Counted from the stretch's first letter, positions 22,787-35,879 are shown. The stretch is DNA of 64,000 nt from Geosiphon pyriformis (GCA_016748015.1 JAAOMT010000590.1:234414-298413); one strand, 5' to 3'. Notes: generated from the sequence alone by a model not told the origin. Numbers and translations: made by a program.

Positions 22787-25666
22787 ATAGTTATAAGTCT
22801 TTTGGCCAAAGTAGATAATGTAGTTTTGAATTTAGATTCTCATTTGTCTTAATAACCAGTCTTGTTTAGAAGTTTGCTACATATAACATTAAGAGTATCA
22901 ATGTTTCTGCTAAGTAAAAAAATGTTGTTTGTTGACATACTGGTTTAAGTAATGTAATTTTTTTTATTATAAAAACAAACTTGAGAACTAATATAAGTTA
23001 TAAATTGCAAATAAGTTTAATAAAGTGTGAATTTTTACATTTGAGTTGAATAAAGGTTTTTTCAATGCTAAAGTGGTTATTGTTATAAATACTTTTTTGG
23101 CTTAACATGTTTTCAAGATTGAAAAGATTTCTGGTTGTATTATTTTGGTGTAGTTTCTTTTTAAAGACAAGCTTTTGGTCATGGTTTTGGGTTTATATGC
23201 TGGTGCTTCTGCTAAAACTAGATTTGGTCAAGCTTCAGATGTTAATTTTGTTATTGTTAAGACTATTAACTTTAGTATTTTTGTGGTTTTAAGTGGAAAT
23301 TTTAATGAAAATAGGTCTGAAAAGAGTACAAATTTCAGATTTTGTTTGAATTTGGGTTTAGTTAATTTATTTGGTGAGTATTCATTGGTCAAGACTTCTA
23401 CTTGAAGCAACTCAAAATGTGTCAAAAAGATTTTTAATTATATTTTTGTAAGTAAAAGTTTATTGTCAGCTGTTATTGGTTATAGAATTGACTTTATGTT
23501 CATATTTTTTGACACTAATTACAAGACTGTCTTGATGTTAATTAGTTTGAACAGTTTCTTAGATGTTATATAAAGTTTGTTGGAAAAAATAATAGTGAAG
23601 TTAGTTGATAAAATATTTTCTAGACATTGGTTTAATAAGTTTTAGTGTTCAAGAAACCAGCAGTCTTTAAAGTTTTTTGGATTAGAATTGTTAATTGTCA
23701 AGATTGTTAAAAAGTTAAGCTTAGATAAAATGCTTGAATTTGATTGTTTTGTTAAGAAATAGTTAACTTTAGATAGTAATAAGGTTCTTAAGATTATGGA
23801 CATAATTCAAAACAATAAAAAGTTAATAGATGTTCTTAAACATTTGTTAATGATTTGCAAAAAATACAAAAAGTTCAAACTTTATGTGTCAAAATTAGTT
23901 AAAAAGGCATCTATTAAGAAGGCAATTAAAAAGTGCATAGAAAGTTTTTGTTCTAATAAAAAAGATATAATAAAGAGTATTTTGGATTAATCTTTTTGCA
24001 AGATGGTTTTGGATTACTTGATAGTGAAAAGTAAATTGATTTTAAAACCAGAGAAAATGAAGCTTAGTGTTGATAAAATTATGAAAAGTTGAACAAAAAA
24101 ACAGACTGTATTTCAAATAATGTCTAATCTATGAACTTACTAATATATATTATTGAATTATGTAAATGATAATACTTTTTTTGGCATAATAAAGGTAATT
24201 AATATAAAGAAATTGCTCTTGGTAATTAATGATCTGCTTAATGATAAAGCTGTTAGTTTGTTTAGTATTTTTAATAAACTTTGAAAACATAATAGTGATA
24301 ATATAATGGAGTGTCTTTTGGAATTGTTAAATACATATTTGTTTCTTAGTAGTATTTTAGTTTTATAGAAAAAAGCCTAAGTCTTAATGATTTTTAAATC
24401 TTATGATTGGAATAGAGTTTTAACAAATATCTAACCTATTGTTTTGATTAAAATGACCAGAAAACTTTCTCTAAAGTTTTATCTGATTGGATTTTATTTG
24501 CATGTTGCAAGTTTGGTGTTTTCTGTGGTGATAATTTTTTTGTTTTAAAGAGCACATCTACTTAGTTTTCTATATTTGCTGTTGAATTAATAGTTGAAAA
24601 TGTTTTAGAAAAGAATAAAAAACTTTGGTTGGTTTTACAGAATATGTGTAAAACATATAACTTAATTGGTTGACACCACTTGAAAGCTAGCTTGCAGTAG
24701 ATCAAAATGTGTAACAAGTTTATAAAATTTTTTGACAACATATATGAAAATAAAATCAATAGAGTAATAACTTATTTTGGTCTCTTAGATGACTATAAAA
24801 TACATAATAAATTGGATTAAAGCAAAGTTTTCTCACTTTTTCTTTGAAAAATTTTTTATATTCTATTTTTGTATGAGATTAAAAAACATAAACATTTGTG
24901 CAGATACTGAATTAATACTAAGTTTGTGACCAAGACAGACAGAATAGAGAATAATAGTAGAATGTTCTCTTTTTTTACTGTTGGCATGTTTGTAAACAAT
25001 ATAATTTGGATCAAAGATTGTCAAGCTTTTATGCAGTATGCTTTAGACATTGCTAATAAATTTTTTTTGAGCAATAATATTTTTATCAATAATAAAAAGA
25101 CTGTGGCTATTTCTATTAATTATAGTGTTAAAGTTGTTTTTTTAAGTATTAATGGCCTACCAATTTCAATAGCCAATAAGAGTGAAACTTACAAATATCT
25201 GGGAATTTTTTTGTTAAACAAGAAATTGTTCAAGCCAAATCTGATTAAGACTTATTCTAATGTCTAATTTTTTGTTAACATGGTTTTCAAAAAAACCATT
25301 ATAGATAAACAGTTTTTGTATTTAGTGTTGGCTATTTTGCAATTCATAATTAGTTACAAAACTCAGTTTAGTTTTGTTTTATTAAGTGTGTATAACAAGT
25401 AAAATATTATAGTTAGAAAGAGTCTCAAGTTTAAAGTCTGTTTGCTGTGTGATTTTTTTTATAAGACTTTGCATTATTCTTCTCTGTATGGTTTAAAATT
25501 ATTTAAGCAAGTGCAGTTTAAAGAAAAATTAGCTGCATTAGTCGCTTTTTTTAATGCTTTAGATATTTTTAGATGTTTATTTAACTACAAATTCTTAGAT
25601 TTGCAGGTTTTAAGTTAGACTTTTTGAATTTTTTGCAGTTTTTTATTAAGTTATGTGTTAGTCCAG
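22787..25666 (+). pseudogene. LINE copy 3, end of ORF1 and ORF2 to RT, degenerate
   Basis: The first codons finish ORF1 (LLAKVDNV, then TAA), and ORF2 starts at about 22852. The endonuclease contains VLSGNFNENR at about 23286. The RT catalytic box reads MFVNNIIW at about 24987, where copy 5 has FVDDTIW, so both Asp are Asn. The RT thumb region LAILQFIISYKTQFSF follows at about 25328. The copy stops abruptly at 25666 where the TGTTAT end of the E2 LTR begins. RNase H and the 3' tail are missing here. Many Gln and Trp codons are stops. Confidence 0.82.
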
Positions 25667-26698
25667 TGTTATAAATAAACTTGGTAGAGTATAGTAATAA
25701 CAATTAATACTCTAAATTTGGGTAAGAAAAGCTTAAAGATTTTTTTTGTAGACTTAAACAGTATATTAGTATTATTAGTCTCTAAAAATTTCTTAATAGA
25801 TATAAATTTATCTATGGAGTTCTTTGATTATAAGGCACAGAAATATAGTTTTGTGATGTTGTAATTTGTATATGTAACCTATCTTCTTTAAGCTAGTTGA
25901 ATATAATCACTAAGATCTAACAGTATCTTTTCATCTTTTAGATAAACTAACAAAATAATGTTAATATCCAATCTTAGGAAAAGCTTTTTTTTTACCAAGC
26001 TATCACAAAGTCTATTTTCAAACAATCAATTTTTTTATGTTGTTACTCCACAAAAAAATAATGAAAAAAAAGAACAAAAAATAAAAAAATAAAAATAAAA
26101 TAAAATAAAATTAAAAAAAAAAATTAAAATTATTAATTGTTATAATCAAAAGCAATTGGTTCAAGTTGTTTTTTGTTCAAGGTGTTTTTATGTTAAAAGC
26201 ATTTGGCTGAAAACAAAGATAAAAGAATAAATAAATTGGTTTAAACACAAAATTCAGGAATTATAAATGAGTGATTTTTTTGGTTTTAATTTTTTTTTAT
26301 TTGAGATAATATAAATATATAGATAAGATAAATCTAGTAAATATAAATAAAAGATATATTTTTTATTTGACTAATTTTCTCTGTTTCTCTTTTTTTTATT
26401 ACTAAAACTACTTGTTTTTATATATATTTTTAATTTTACAAAATTGCTTTTTGATTATTTGTTATTATTAGCTATTGCTTGCTATTTTTGTTACTTCATT
26501 TTTTTATACTATAACTAGTTATTTTATGTTACAGCTAGTTATTTTGTGCTTTTTATGTTATTATATTATTTTATATTATCTTGAGTTATAAAATATTATT
26601 ATGTATTATTTTATATTATCATATTTTTTTATATTATTATATTTTTTAATTATATTTTTTCAATATTTTTTGGATTTGTTTTTTCTACTTGGGTAATA
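25667..26698 (-). repeat. 3' LTR of E2
   Basis: The plus strand begins TGTTAT at 25667 and ends GTAATA at 26698, so the minus strand reads TATTAC to ATAACA, decayed versions of TGTTAC/GTAACA. Two other copies support the limits: 8790-9731 and 35880-36360, both in plus orientation and both ending in CTATAATAA/CTATAATAACA. The LTR is about 1.03 kb. Confidence 0.8.
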
Positions 26699-26701
26699 TT
26701 A

Positions 26702-26713
26702 TCCTTTTTTTTT
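26702..26713 (-). promoter_or_regulatory. Polypurine tract of E2
   Basis: The minus strand reads AAAAAAAAAGGA, then TAA, then the LTR. This matches the arrangement at E1 exactly in spacing. Confidence 0.65.
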
Positions 26714-29700
26714 AGAATTAAGCTTTTGAAAATCATATATATCTGTAAAAATTGTTCTTTCAATATAGTATTCAATTATTGTATTGGATATTGTTTTTTG
26801 TAAGTCTTTAAACTATGTATTTGTTATTTGTTCTATGTTGTTAACTGTAATAGTTTTTAATGCATTATCTAACAATATAACTGAACAGTGTTTAAAAAAC
26901 TGCATATAATTAGTAGATTACTTTGTAGTATAATGTTAAGTTGCTTTTTCCTACAAATTTTTTTACTTGTTTAAGAGCTTCTCTATTAAAGATTTGTTTG
27001 TTAAAATCTTCATATAGTGTTCTTAATCCTAGTTGTTCATCAATCTTAAAAAATTAGTAGACTAGTAAAAGTCTTTTTTTCCACTTTTTAGTGTTTTTTG
27101 GTGTCTATTTTTCTATGTTAAATAGTTTGGTCTTCTGAAAAAAACCTAGTTGGATTTTTTCTAGTATTTGAGACCATATACCTCTTTTTTTTGATTATTT
27201 GTAAGGATAAAAATGCTCAGTTTTATTTAAACTTTTATCCATCTCTTTTTTGCACGAATTTTTGTATTATATCTTTTTTTTATCAATTATAATTTCTATT
27301 GGTATTGTAAATTGTTAAATTGTTTCAAATAATTGTTTTGAAAGTTTTAGAATTTGATTTAAAAGATTTATATTAAGAGTTTTATTATATTCTTCTTTGT
27401 TGTTTCAGTCTTTATATATACTTAAATTTGTGATTTAATTTATTATTAGTAGATTACATTTTGATGATAATAATTGGTTTTAAATTTCGTAATATATTTT
27501 CTGGTCTGATTAATGGAATTTGTGTTCTTAGTTAAGATATAAATAATAATAATTCTTGATTGGTATGATAAATTTTTAGTCAATTTTTATGTACTACTTT
27601 CTTTATAATTTTGTTTTTTAATTATAATTTATATACTCTATTGTTTAAAATTTTATGTATATAAAATAATTTATTTTATTTTGGATTAAACTTTCTACTT
27701 TACTGTTTTTTAGCTTTAGTATAATATAATAATACTCTGTCTCCAATCTTGAATTTAGCTGGTTGGTCAGATAAACAATTATTATGTCTCTCTTTTTGTT
27801 ATTTTTGAGTATTACCAATATTTTTAGCTGCTGTTCTATAATTGTTTTTTAATGTTTCTATTAGTTAATATGTTTTTTGGTATAAGGTGGCTTTAAAATT
27901 CTCTTTAGTTATTTATTCTATTAAAAAAAAAAGTATTTTCATTCAATAAGTAAAATGACTTGTTTTTTATAGATTAGTTTGAAAGATATAAATTAGGTAG
28001 TATTTTGCTTTAGTGTTTAATATACAAATAATACAGAAGATATAAATAAAGTTTTATTTTTGTGTATTTTCATAACTTATTTTTGCTAATGTTTTATATA
28101 ATATTTGGTTTAATTGTTCTGCCAATCTATTTGTTTATAAGTGATATAATAATGATAATGGTTATTTTATTCTAAATTATTGGCTTAGTTTGACTAACAT
28201 ATTATTGATAAAATAAGTTTTTTGGTTAGATAATAATTTTTTTAGGCATTTATGTTAGTAAATCAGATCTTAATGCACAAACTTGGCTACTGTTTTAGCA
28301 TTGGTTACTAGAATAGTTCTGGCTTTAAGTTATTTGGTAAGATAGTTTATAGTTATAGCAATATAATAATTTCTTTTGGATGTAATTGAAAAAGAATCAA
28401 TCAAATTAATCTTAATTCTATTGAATAGATTTTCAACTAGAATAAGTTGAAATGATTTTATAGTTCTGGCTCCTCTTTTCTATTGGCATGAATTACAGTT
28501 GATAATATATTTAAAGATATTTTTATATATTGTTGGCCAATAGTATAGATTCATTATTTTTTCCAAAATAGCATCTTTATTAAAGTGTCTTACAATTAGA
28601 TTAAAATACATATTATGCAAAACAGTTTTTTTTTTACTGTCTTTTATAATTTGTTATAAAGTAGTACAGTTTTAGCATTTTTGATAGTATAGTTAATTGT
28701 TTTAAATAAAGTAATTATGAACTTGTTTTCATATAATACTTTGTTTCTGTTAAGATAAATTTTTTTTTGAACTAAAGTATTAATAAATGTTAATGTAATT
28801 ACTAGTAAGTAGTTGTGTTTATAGTTCTAAAATTAAATTTGTGTTATTTTTAACAAACTGTTGGCATTGGTGTTTTTAGATTTTTTTTATAATAAACTTT
28901 GTATAAAAATTGTTGTAGATAAATACTTTATCATATATATCTTCTTTTTAGTTGTGACTTGTTAAATAACCAAATAAGTTTTTTATAATTAGTATATAGA
29001 TCAAATGATTAATAGAGGTAGTATCTTTAATTTTGTATTGTTCAGTAAATAGTAAAACATTTCAAATCTGTTGTATTGTATATTTTTTCTATTGCACTAA
29101 TATTGCGATTAGTGTAGATAATTGAATGTTCTTTATGTTTAATTTAATTTGTAATAAAACAGTTTTTAGTGCATTTTTTAAGGTATTAGAAATAACAATA
29201 AAATGTTTATTAAAGTCTGGATAAATTAATATTAAAGCTTTAATCAGTCATTGTTTAAGATATTTGAAAGTCTTTTTCTGTTCTTCTTTTTATAAATACA
29301 AAACATGTTTTGACAACAGGTAATGAAGTGGTTTAGTAATATTAAAAAAGCTTTTGACAAATTTGCAATAGTATTAGCCAGTTCTAAAAATCCTCTTAGT
29401 TCTTGTAGATTGGTTAGGAGTGAAAAATTTTTGTCTTTTTAGACTTTGTTTAGATTAGGCTTTATTCTATTTTTGCCTATTTTATGTTTCAGAAATTTTA
29501 GTTTGGTCTTTTTAAAGAAGTATTTGTCTGAGTTAAATTTGAATTCAGTGGTTTAAAGGTAATTAAAAACTTGTTAAAAGTAGAGCAAATGGTTATTAAA
29601 TGTTTTAAAAAATACATTAATATTGTTCAAGTATACTATAACTAATTTCAGAAAATTTTTTTATATATAACATTCATAAGATGCTAAAAAAAAGTAAGAG

Positions 29701-30273
29701 TATTATAGAGTTCAAAAAACATTACATTAAATTTGAAATTTTTGTTTCATATAATAAATACTATTTTTTTTTGTTTTTAGAGTCTATTTCGACTTGTCAA
29801 TATCTACTGGCTAAGTCCAATAATAAAAATTATTTCTTATTTTCTAAATTATTTAAGATTTTTTGAATAAAAAAGATTGAATAATTATCTTCTCAAGTAA
29901 TATTGTTAAGCTTTTAGTAGTTTATGTAGAATCATATTTTTTTATTTTTCTTGGTAACCAATATAACTAAAAAAGACCAAAGACTTAACAATTTTTTGAT
30001 CAATCTGTTATTTAGTATTTATTGTACCTCCTGTTTAATCAAGTTGTTGCTAACAAAAGTTACTTGGTAGATCTATTGTTTAATAAATTGGGCATCTTTT
30101 ATATTGATTTGGTGTTTTACAATATCAGTGTGTTTGAATTCATTTTTGTTGACAAAAACATTAACATATTGGTTTAAAAAAACTTTAAGTTGTATCTGTT
30201 GTAGTGTATTTAAGTTTCTTAGATTTAGTTTGGCAATTTCTTTTAATATAAACAGATAACTTTTTTTTGGCAA
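26714..30273 (-). pseudogene. E2 pol: RT, RNase H, integrase, degenerate
   Basis: At 30273-30073 the minus strand reads NKNEFKHTDIVKHQINIKD, the pre-RT segment also present in E1. RT, RNase H and integrase follow in the same order, in short open pieces. At 26900-26710 it ends in VILLDNALK and LQKTIS, shared with the fragment at 8572. No long open frame survives. Assignment rests on co-linearity with E1. Confidence 0.65.
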
Positions 30274-30599
30274 GTTCTATATTTGTAAGATAGTATCACA
30301 AAATAAGAACAATTATGTAAAGTTTAAAATAGGCTGAGATCTCTTAAAATTTTGAATATAGAGAAATAGAGCCAACAAAAATCTCTTTAAGAATCTTGAT
30401 AACATTTTTAGTAAAATTATAGATAGAGATTTTGAAATATTTGTAAGCTTTAACAGGTATATATAGATTAACAATATTGACTAAAAAACAGATTTTCAGA
30501 TTAGCTTTGAATAATAAGACTTGATTCTGAATTTTTTGATCCACTTTTAAAATATATTGTTAATATAGAAGAATAAAAATAATTGTATTAGTGTAGATA

Positions 30600-30940
30600 A
30601 ATTCTATCTTATTACTGTTTTTTTCTATAAAATTAACTGGTATATTTTCTTTTCTATTTGATCTAAACTTGTTAATTTCTTGTGTAATAAGACTTAATTC
30701 TTTGTGTGTGGTAACTAAAATTAATTGTAATATTTTTACAAAAAATAAAAAGATAACTTGAACAATTTTTTTTTGTAATTCAATTGTATATAGTTTATTG
30801 GAATTATTTTGTAGTATTACAATAATGTTCTCAGTGTATCTAGCATTGATAATTTTTTTTTTATGTTAATTTTTTTTTTGTAAGACTAAACTGGAAAACA
30901 ACTTGAACCATAATAATAATAATAGAAATTTCTAAAGCTA
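30600..30940 (-). pseudogene. E2 pol: dUTPase-like domain, degenerate
   Basis: The minus strand reads SLTKKKINIKKKIINAR, then YTENIIVILQNNSNKLY, and QKKIVQVIFLFFVKI. These are the equivalents of dUTPase motifs 2, 3 and 4 and align with E1 at 17820-17670. The catalytic Asp position is again Asn (IIN). Motif 5 is not clear (FRSNRKE). The same domain in two diverged elements argues that it is an original part of this Ty3 lineage. Confidence 0.65.
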
Positions 30941-32239
30941 TTTTGAGATTTATTTTTACAAGAAAGTATAGAAATATAACTACAAAGATTGTTCAGAGTA
31001 TTTTAAATTGAATTTAGCATTGTTTTTATGTGCTTTTTTAAAGCATATTTTTTATTGATATTATTATACTATTTTAATTCTAACTCTTTAAAAAGATTAG
31101 AGTAAGTAAGATACTATTTTATTTTAGTAGTCTTATTTGGCTCTTAAAATAACATGTTTTTAATAGCAAACTCATATTCTTTCTCAGATTTTGGTAGTTT
31201 AATAATAAGATATAGTGTTCTTGGAAATAGATTAAACAAATAATCACATTTGTTACAGTACTAAAAATGACAAAAAATCAATCAATAATTGTACAGTTTT
31301 ATATTGAAGTCTGCTAATCTCTGTTTTTGTTTTTTTTTGGGTAAAGACCAGTTTTTAGTACTGGTCTTGGAATGCTTTAGAGTCATTTATAAATAGGTTG
31401 TCTATTTTTTTGATAGTTACTAAAGCATTTTTTATGATATATATTTTATTAATTATGATGTCTTCCTATTTAGCTATAGTTATTTTCCAAATTTTCTCTT
31501 CATTATAAAGATATAAATCCAGTCAGTTTATTGTTTAACTATAGGCCACAGTAAATGGAGTTTCTTTTCGAATTCAGTTATTGATTAGAATAATGTACTA
31601 ACAGAATTTGTCAATGTTTCTTCTTTGCCAAAGACATTATTCCATAATTCTTTATCTAATAAAATTTTGTCACATGTAAAGCATAGCATATTGTCTTATT
31701 TGTCTTGCCATTTTAGTTATTCAAATTATTTTAATATATAAGATCAGCAATAGTATTTGGTGACAGTTGGTCATACTTTATTATTTCTAATATAAATACC
31801 TATTAAAAATAACTTTTTTTTACAATTGATGCAGATTAATTTTGGGAGTTAATAAGATTGATTTTTTTGATTTGGAATTAGATAGATTAATGGTGCTGCT
31901 ATGAATTTTTTGTCAATTCTTTTTTTACTTTTTTTTTTTTATATGAAAAGTAATAGTAGCTTTGTTTTGTAATTGTTAGCTTAAAAAACTTAATAAGTTT
32001 TTAAAATTGGCTAAAGGATAGATTTTTTGAATTTGATTAGAGATTGTTCCAGAGTTACTATTTTGAAGTGTCTATACATAATAGGTATTTTAGTATGTTG
32101 TCTGTTAAAAATGATCTGGAGTTTTTTGGTGTTCTAATCAAACATAATATGGACTTTAGTTAACCAATTGTTTCCTATAAGAACTTAATACTAAATGGCT
32201 TTTATAATGAGTACTTTAATTAAGATACCAATTTTATGA

Positions 32240-32430
32240 ATTTTGAAGAGGAAATTGTCAATCTCTTTTATTGCTGTTTTAGTAATTCTATTTATGATAA
32301 TTATTCTAATAGTGGCTGTATAATTTACTCGATAATATAGTTAATCCATAAATTGTTTTGTAATTATGCTGCCTATAGATCTACTGTTAAATATTAACTT
32401 AATATTTAATTGTTCTACTCTGGTATCAGT
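32240..32430 (-). pseudogene. E2 pol: retropepsin-like protease, degenerate
   Basis: The minus strand reads LIFNSRSIGSIITKQFMD, then YRVNYTATIRII and IKEIDNFLFK. It is co-linear with E1 at 19440-19200. The active-site triplet reads NSR where DSG is expected. Confidence 0.55.
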
Positions 32431-33149
32431 ATATATTGCCATAATTGGCTTATTCTAATTAATAACAACTCTACTAAAAAGATCAGTAATGTTCAGATTA
32501 TCAACATTAAACAAAAATATAGTAGTAAAGGTATTATTTTCAATAATTGTGGCAGATGAAATTGTATTAGTAGACAAATTTGTGTTCTGAGTAGAAGAAT
32601 TAATAATTTTAACTATATTTTTCTCTTCTAAAAATATAATATTATTAAAATTCAGAGTTTTTGTAAAACCAAGATAGGAGATTTAGTTTAAATATCCAGT
32701 TTATGTTGTTTGAAATAATATGTTGTTATAATCTACTGGTTGAAATAGTCTGCTAATAAGTTGTATCTAATTTCTACTAATGTTTTGCCATCTTTAATTA
32801 TAGTTAATTGCTTGAAGTCTGAAATAGTTATATATAAAAACTTAGTACTAAGGCATTATTTGTATTATTGTTTATAATTGCTAATAGTAATTCTAGGGTA
32901 ATTGATATGAGTACTATAATAGTTGATATTGAGGTATTAAATATTAGAGTCTTATAAGATAAAGATATTTTGGATGTTATTAATATTGGTTTTTTCAGTT
33001 TTGGTTTGCCAATTTCTTTCAGTAATTTTTGGCAATGTGTTTGGGTTTTTAACAATAGTAATAATTACAGAGATTTGATTTCCAGAGTTGTTGTTGTTGT
33101 TGTTGTTGTTAATTTTACTACTGCTGGTATTTATTAATGTTGTTTTTCT

Positions 33150-34200
33150 GTTGTGGTTGCTAATAAGTTTCTGTAGTTTTAGTTAAGAATTTCTTAATTT
33201 TTTGAGTTAAATTTTCACTTAATTGGGTAAGTTTTATGTTGATATTAAAGATTCTATTTATAGCCAAATCAATAACTTGAATATAATTGGCTTTTTGTTT
33301 TGTTAATTTAATATTATAAACAAGAATAACTGCTTTTTGCAAGTTAATCAAATGATTGGGTCTTATAAATTGTAAAATGTTGTTCCTTAATCTCTTAATG
33401 AATTGATTGAAAATTTGTTCTGTGGTATAATAGTCTTATTTAATTACTTATATCTGTTGAAAATTTGATTAAATCTTTCAAAATAAGTAATTATTGTTTT
33501 ATAATTTTTTTGTTTTATTATGTTGAACTAATTTTGTAGCTTAATAAGTGTATTAAGATTGCAGAAATACTGTAAAAAAACAAGTTTATAAGCAGCAAAG
33601 TCAGTTGGTTTTTTTTTAAGACTTTGGTATCATAAATCTACAGTTTTTGTCAAAAAAATAGCAGCATTTAAATTGTTTTAGTATCATTTCAATTGTTAGC
33701 ATTAATTGTTTTTTTAGCTTCTATAATTCAAATGTATGTATTGTTTTTTTCACCAGAGAATTTTTCTAGTATAATAATATCTCAGTAAGCCATAATTTAA
33801 ATAACAGAAGATAGTTTATTTGTTGATGATAAAAAAATTGACAGAAGTGTACTTGATTGTTTTGTTGTGACTAATATTGATTGTTTTTTTTGTTGGTTAG
33901 ACCAATAGGCTGCAAAATGACTATTCTTCCTAAAAAGCTAATTGCTAATTCAGTTAGGAACAATGCTAATAATAGTGCCTAAGATAATGTGTTTTTGTTA
34001 AGTTTACTAGCTACTAAGATAAAATTTTTAAACAACAATCCATATTTTTTCAGAGATTTGGTTTAAAAATTGTTATTATAGTTTTAAAAGTACAGAGTTT
34101 TGGGAGTTCTTAGAATTTTTAATTGTGTTTTTATAAATTGGTTAAATAAAATTCTACTTCCCAATGTCTAATAATATAAGAGAGTAATTGATAAAAAAAA
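33150..34200 (-). pseudogene. E2 Gag remnant
   Basis: The open piece 33351-33160 reads TKQKANYIQVIDLAINRIFN and matches LEANYAQTVNLVINRLFE in the E1 Gag (20398-20204). Further sequence toward 34200 is AT-rich and weakly similar to E1 Gag; a triplet repeat (GTT)n at 33091-33110 parallels the one in E1. No start or 5' LTR is seen. Confidence 0.55.
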
Positions 34201-34239
34201 TTTTGATTTTTTGATAACTGTAGATTGAACTTTTTTTTA

Positions 34240-35865
34240 TATAAATATTATATTATTGGATTTGAACTTGAATTCTTTAAAGTTGGATTTGAATCATCTT
34301 CTTCTCTGGTTTTTGGTATTGCCACTGGTGATGCTTAGAAAACTATTGCTAGTTGTCAAAGATTTACTGAGTAGATGGTCTCTATTCTGGTATCTGGTGC
34401 TACTTTTAAGATCAGTGTCAAAAAACAATATAAAGCTCTTTTATATAAAGTTTGCTTCTTAAGTGTCTTTAGAAACTGTATTTTTGGTTAAGCTTACAAG
34501 TTTTGTTTGGTTGGCCACTTTCAAAATTGCCAAGTCTTTGGTAGTTTCTGAGTCTGGTTCCTTTTTTGCACTGTTGTGCTACATAATGTGTCTTTGGATG
34601 TATCTGTTGCTAACATTAAGACAGCTTTCAGTGTGTTTGGTAGTGTTACTTGTGTTGTGCTAAAGCCTGTTGGTATTTGACAATATGTGGTTATTTATTT
34701 TGAAAAGTTAGACTCTGCTGTGTCTGCTTTAAGTTATTGGTTAGTTTTGGTGGGCAAAAATAGTGTTAGAATCCTTTTTTTAGTGAATTAGAATAAAACT
34801 ATTCTGTTTTGTAATAGATTTAAGGCCAAGTTGGTCAATTTTTTTTTTGGCTACACAGCTTTTAAAATTAATAATATGGTTTTTTAAGTTGGTAATTTGA
34901 CATGTTTCATTCCTCATTCTCTTAAGTTTGGTTATCATTTCTGGTTTGTTCTGGTTATATTTGGTTTTTAAGTTGATTTAAATGCTGTAGTACTCAAGAC
35001 TAATATGCTAAGGAAGTATTGTATCTGGTGAGAAACTCTTAAAAATTGGCACTGTTTTTGGTGTTAAGATTCAGATTATCTAGCTTTGAATTGTAAGATG
35101 TCTATATCTCTCCTTCCTAGAATTCTCAAGGTGTTCACCTCTTAAGTTGTTGGCAATATATCATATGTCAAAACTGCTGCCTTTGTGTTTTCTTTGGTCT
35201 CTGGTTTTGTAGTTAATTTAGTTTTTTCTGCTGGTATAATATTTGATGGCTCTATGATTTCTTCTTGGTTGATTTTTTTAAAATTAGAATTAGTCAAGCT
35301 TTCTGCTTTGGTCAATTTTATTGTTAAGTTTGTTGGTTTTATGATAAAAGTATTTAAACAATTTGTTAATAATAACTTGGTTTTTAGTAGTGCTCTTGGT
35401 CTCAAGATTAATAAAGTTTTAGTGCATATGAGTTTTTTTAGCAAAGCTATTGATAAGCTAGAATATAAGATGGTTGCTTTGAAAGCTAAATGTAGTTATA
35501 ATGATATTAATATGTCTGGTCTTCATATAAGTTTTTTTTTTAATAATAATATGTTTTCTAATTTGATATCACTTTGGAAACATAAATCTGCTGTTGTTAA
35601 ATTTGATGTCTTTAAAACAGCTAAATAGTTGGTTAAATTAATTAATAATAGTATTATATTATTTAAAATTGTTCAAAGAATGTTTTTTTTGGATAAGTTT
35701 TCTTCTAATGTTTCAATATAATATAGTCTAAACTGGTTCGAGTAACTGGTTACATGTAGAAAACACATGAACTATATCTAGCACTAAAACACTTAGTTTG
35801 TTCTTAATTTCTAATTAGTAATTAGATTATACTTGTTAAATTCATAATAAAAAAAACAAACAAAC
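34240..35865 (+). mobile_element. ORF1-only LINE-related element ('half-LINE') with LINE 3' end
   Basis: One degenerate ORF1-like frame runs from about 34256 to 35718. It includes an RRM-like stretch (VVLHNVSLDVSVANIKTAF, about 34570), a cysteine-rich motif with the spacing of a zinc knuckle (CFWC...NC, about 35060) and a C-terminal coiled-coil-like stretch DKLEYKMVALKAK (about 35450). Right after its stop comes GGTTCGAGTAACTGGTTACATGT-like sequence and a tail shared with LINE copies 1 and 5. No endonuclease or RT lies between. ORF1 has an extra C-terminal segment of roughly 80 codons compared with the other LINE copies, so it is not a simple deletion of them. The 5' limit is approximate. Confidence 0.65.
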
Positions 35866-35879
35866 ATAATGTTTTTAGA

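Larger units (their letters stand above)
25667..34240 (-). mobile_element. Ty3/gypsy-type LTR retrotransposon E2, 5' LTR not found
   Basis: The domain order repeats that of E1, at lower similarity. Gag pieces lie at 33150-34200, protease at about 32250-32430, a dUTPase-like domain at 30640-30940, RT at about 29300-30273, integrase at about 27900-28520 and the pol end at 26714-26900. Only the 3' LTR (25667-26698) is recognisable. To the right the element ends at the ORF1-only LINE, so its 5' LTR has been lost or displaced. The copy is more decayed than E1, with frequent stops and extreme AT content. Confidence 0.82.

Noticed and set aside
25667-26100. Reading 25.67-26.1 kb as the RNase H part of LINE copy 3.
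   Set aside because: The region aligns with the reverse complement of 9320-9731 and with 35.9-36.36 kb, so it is LTR sequence of the E2 family.
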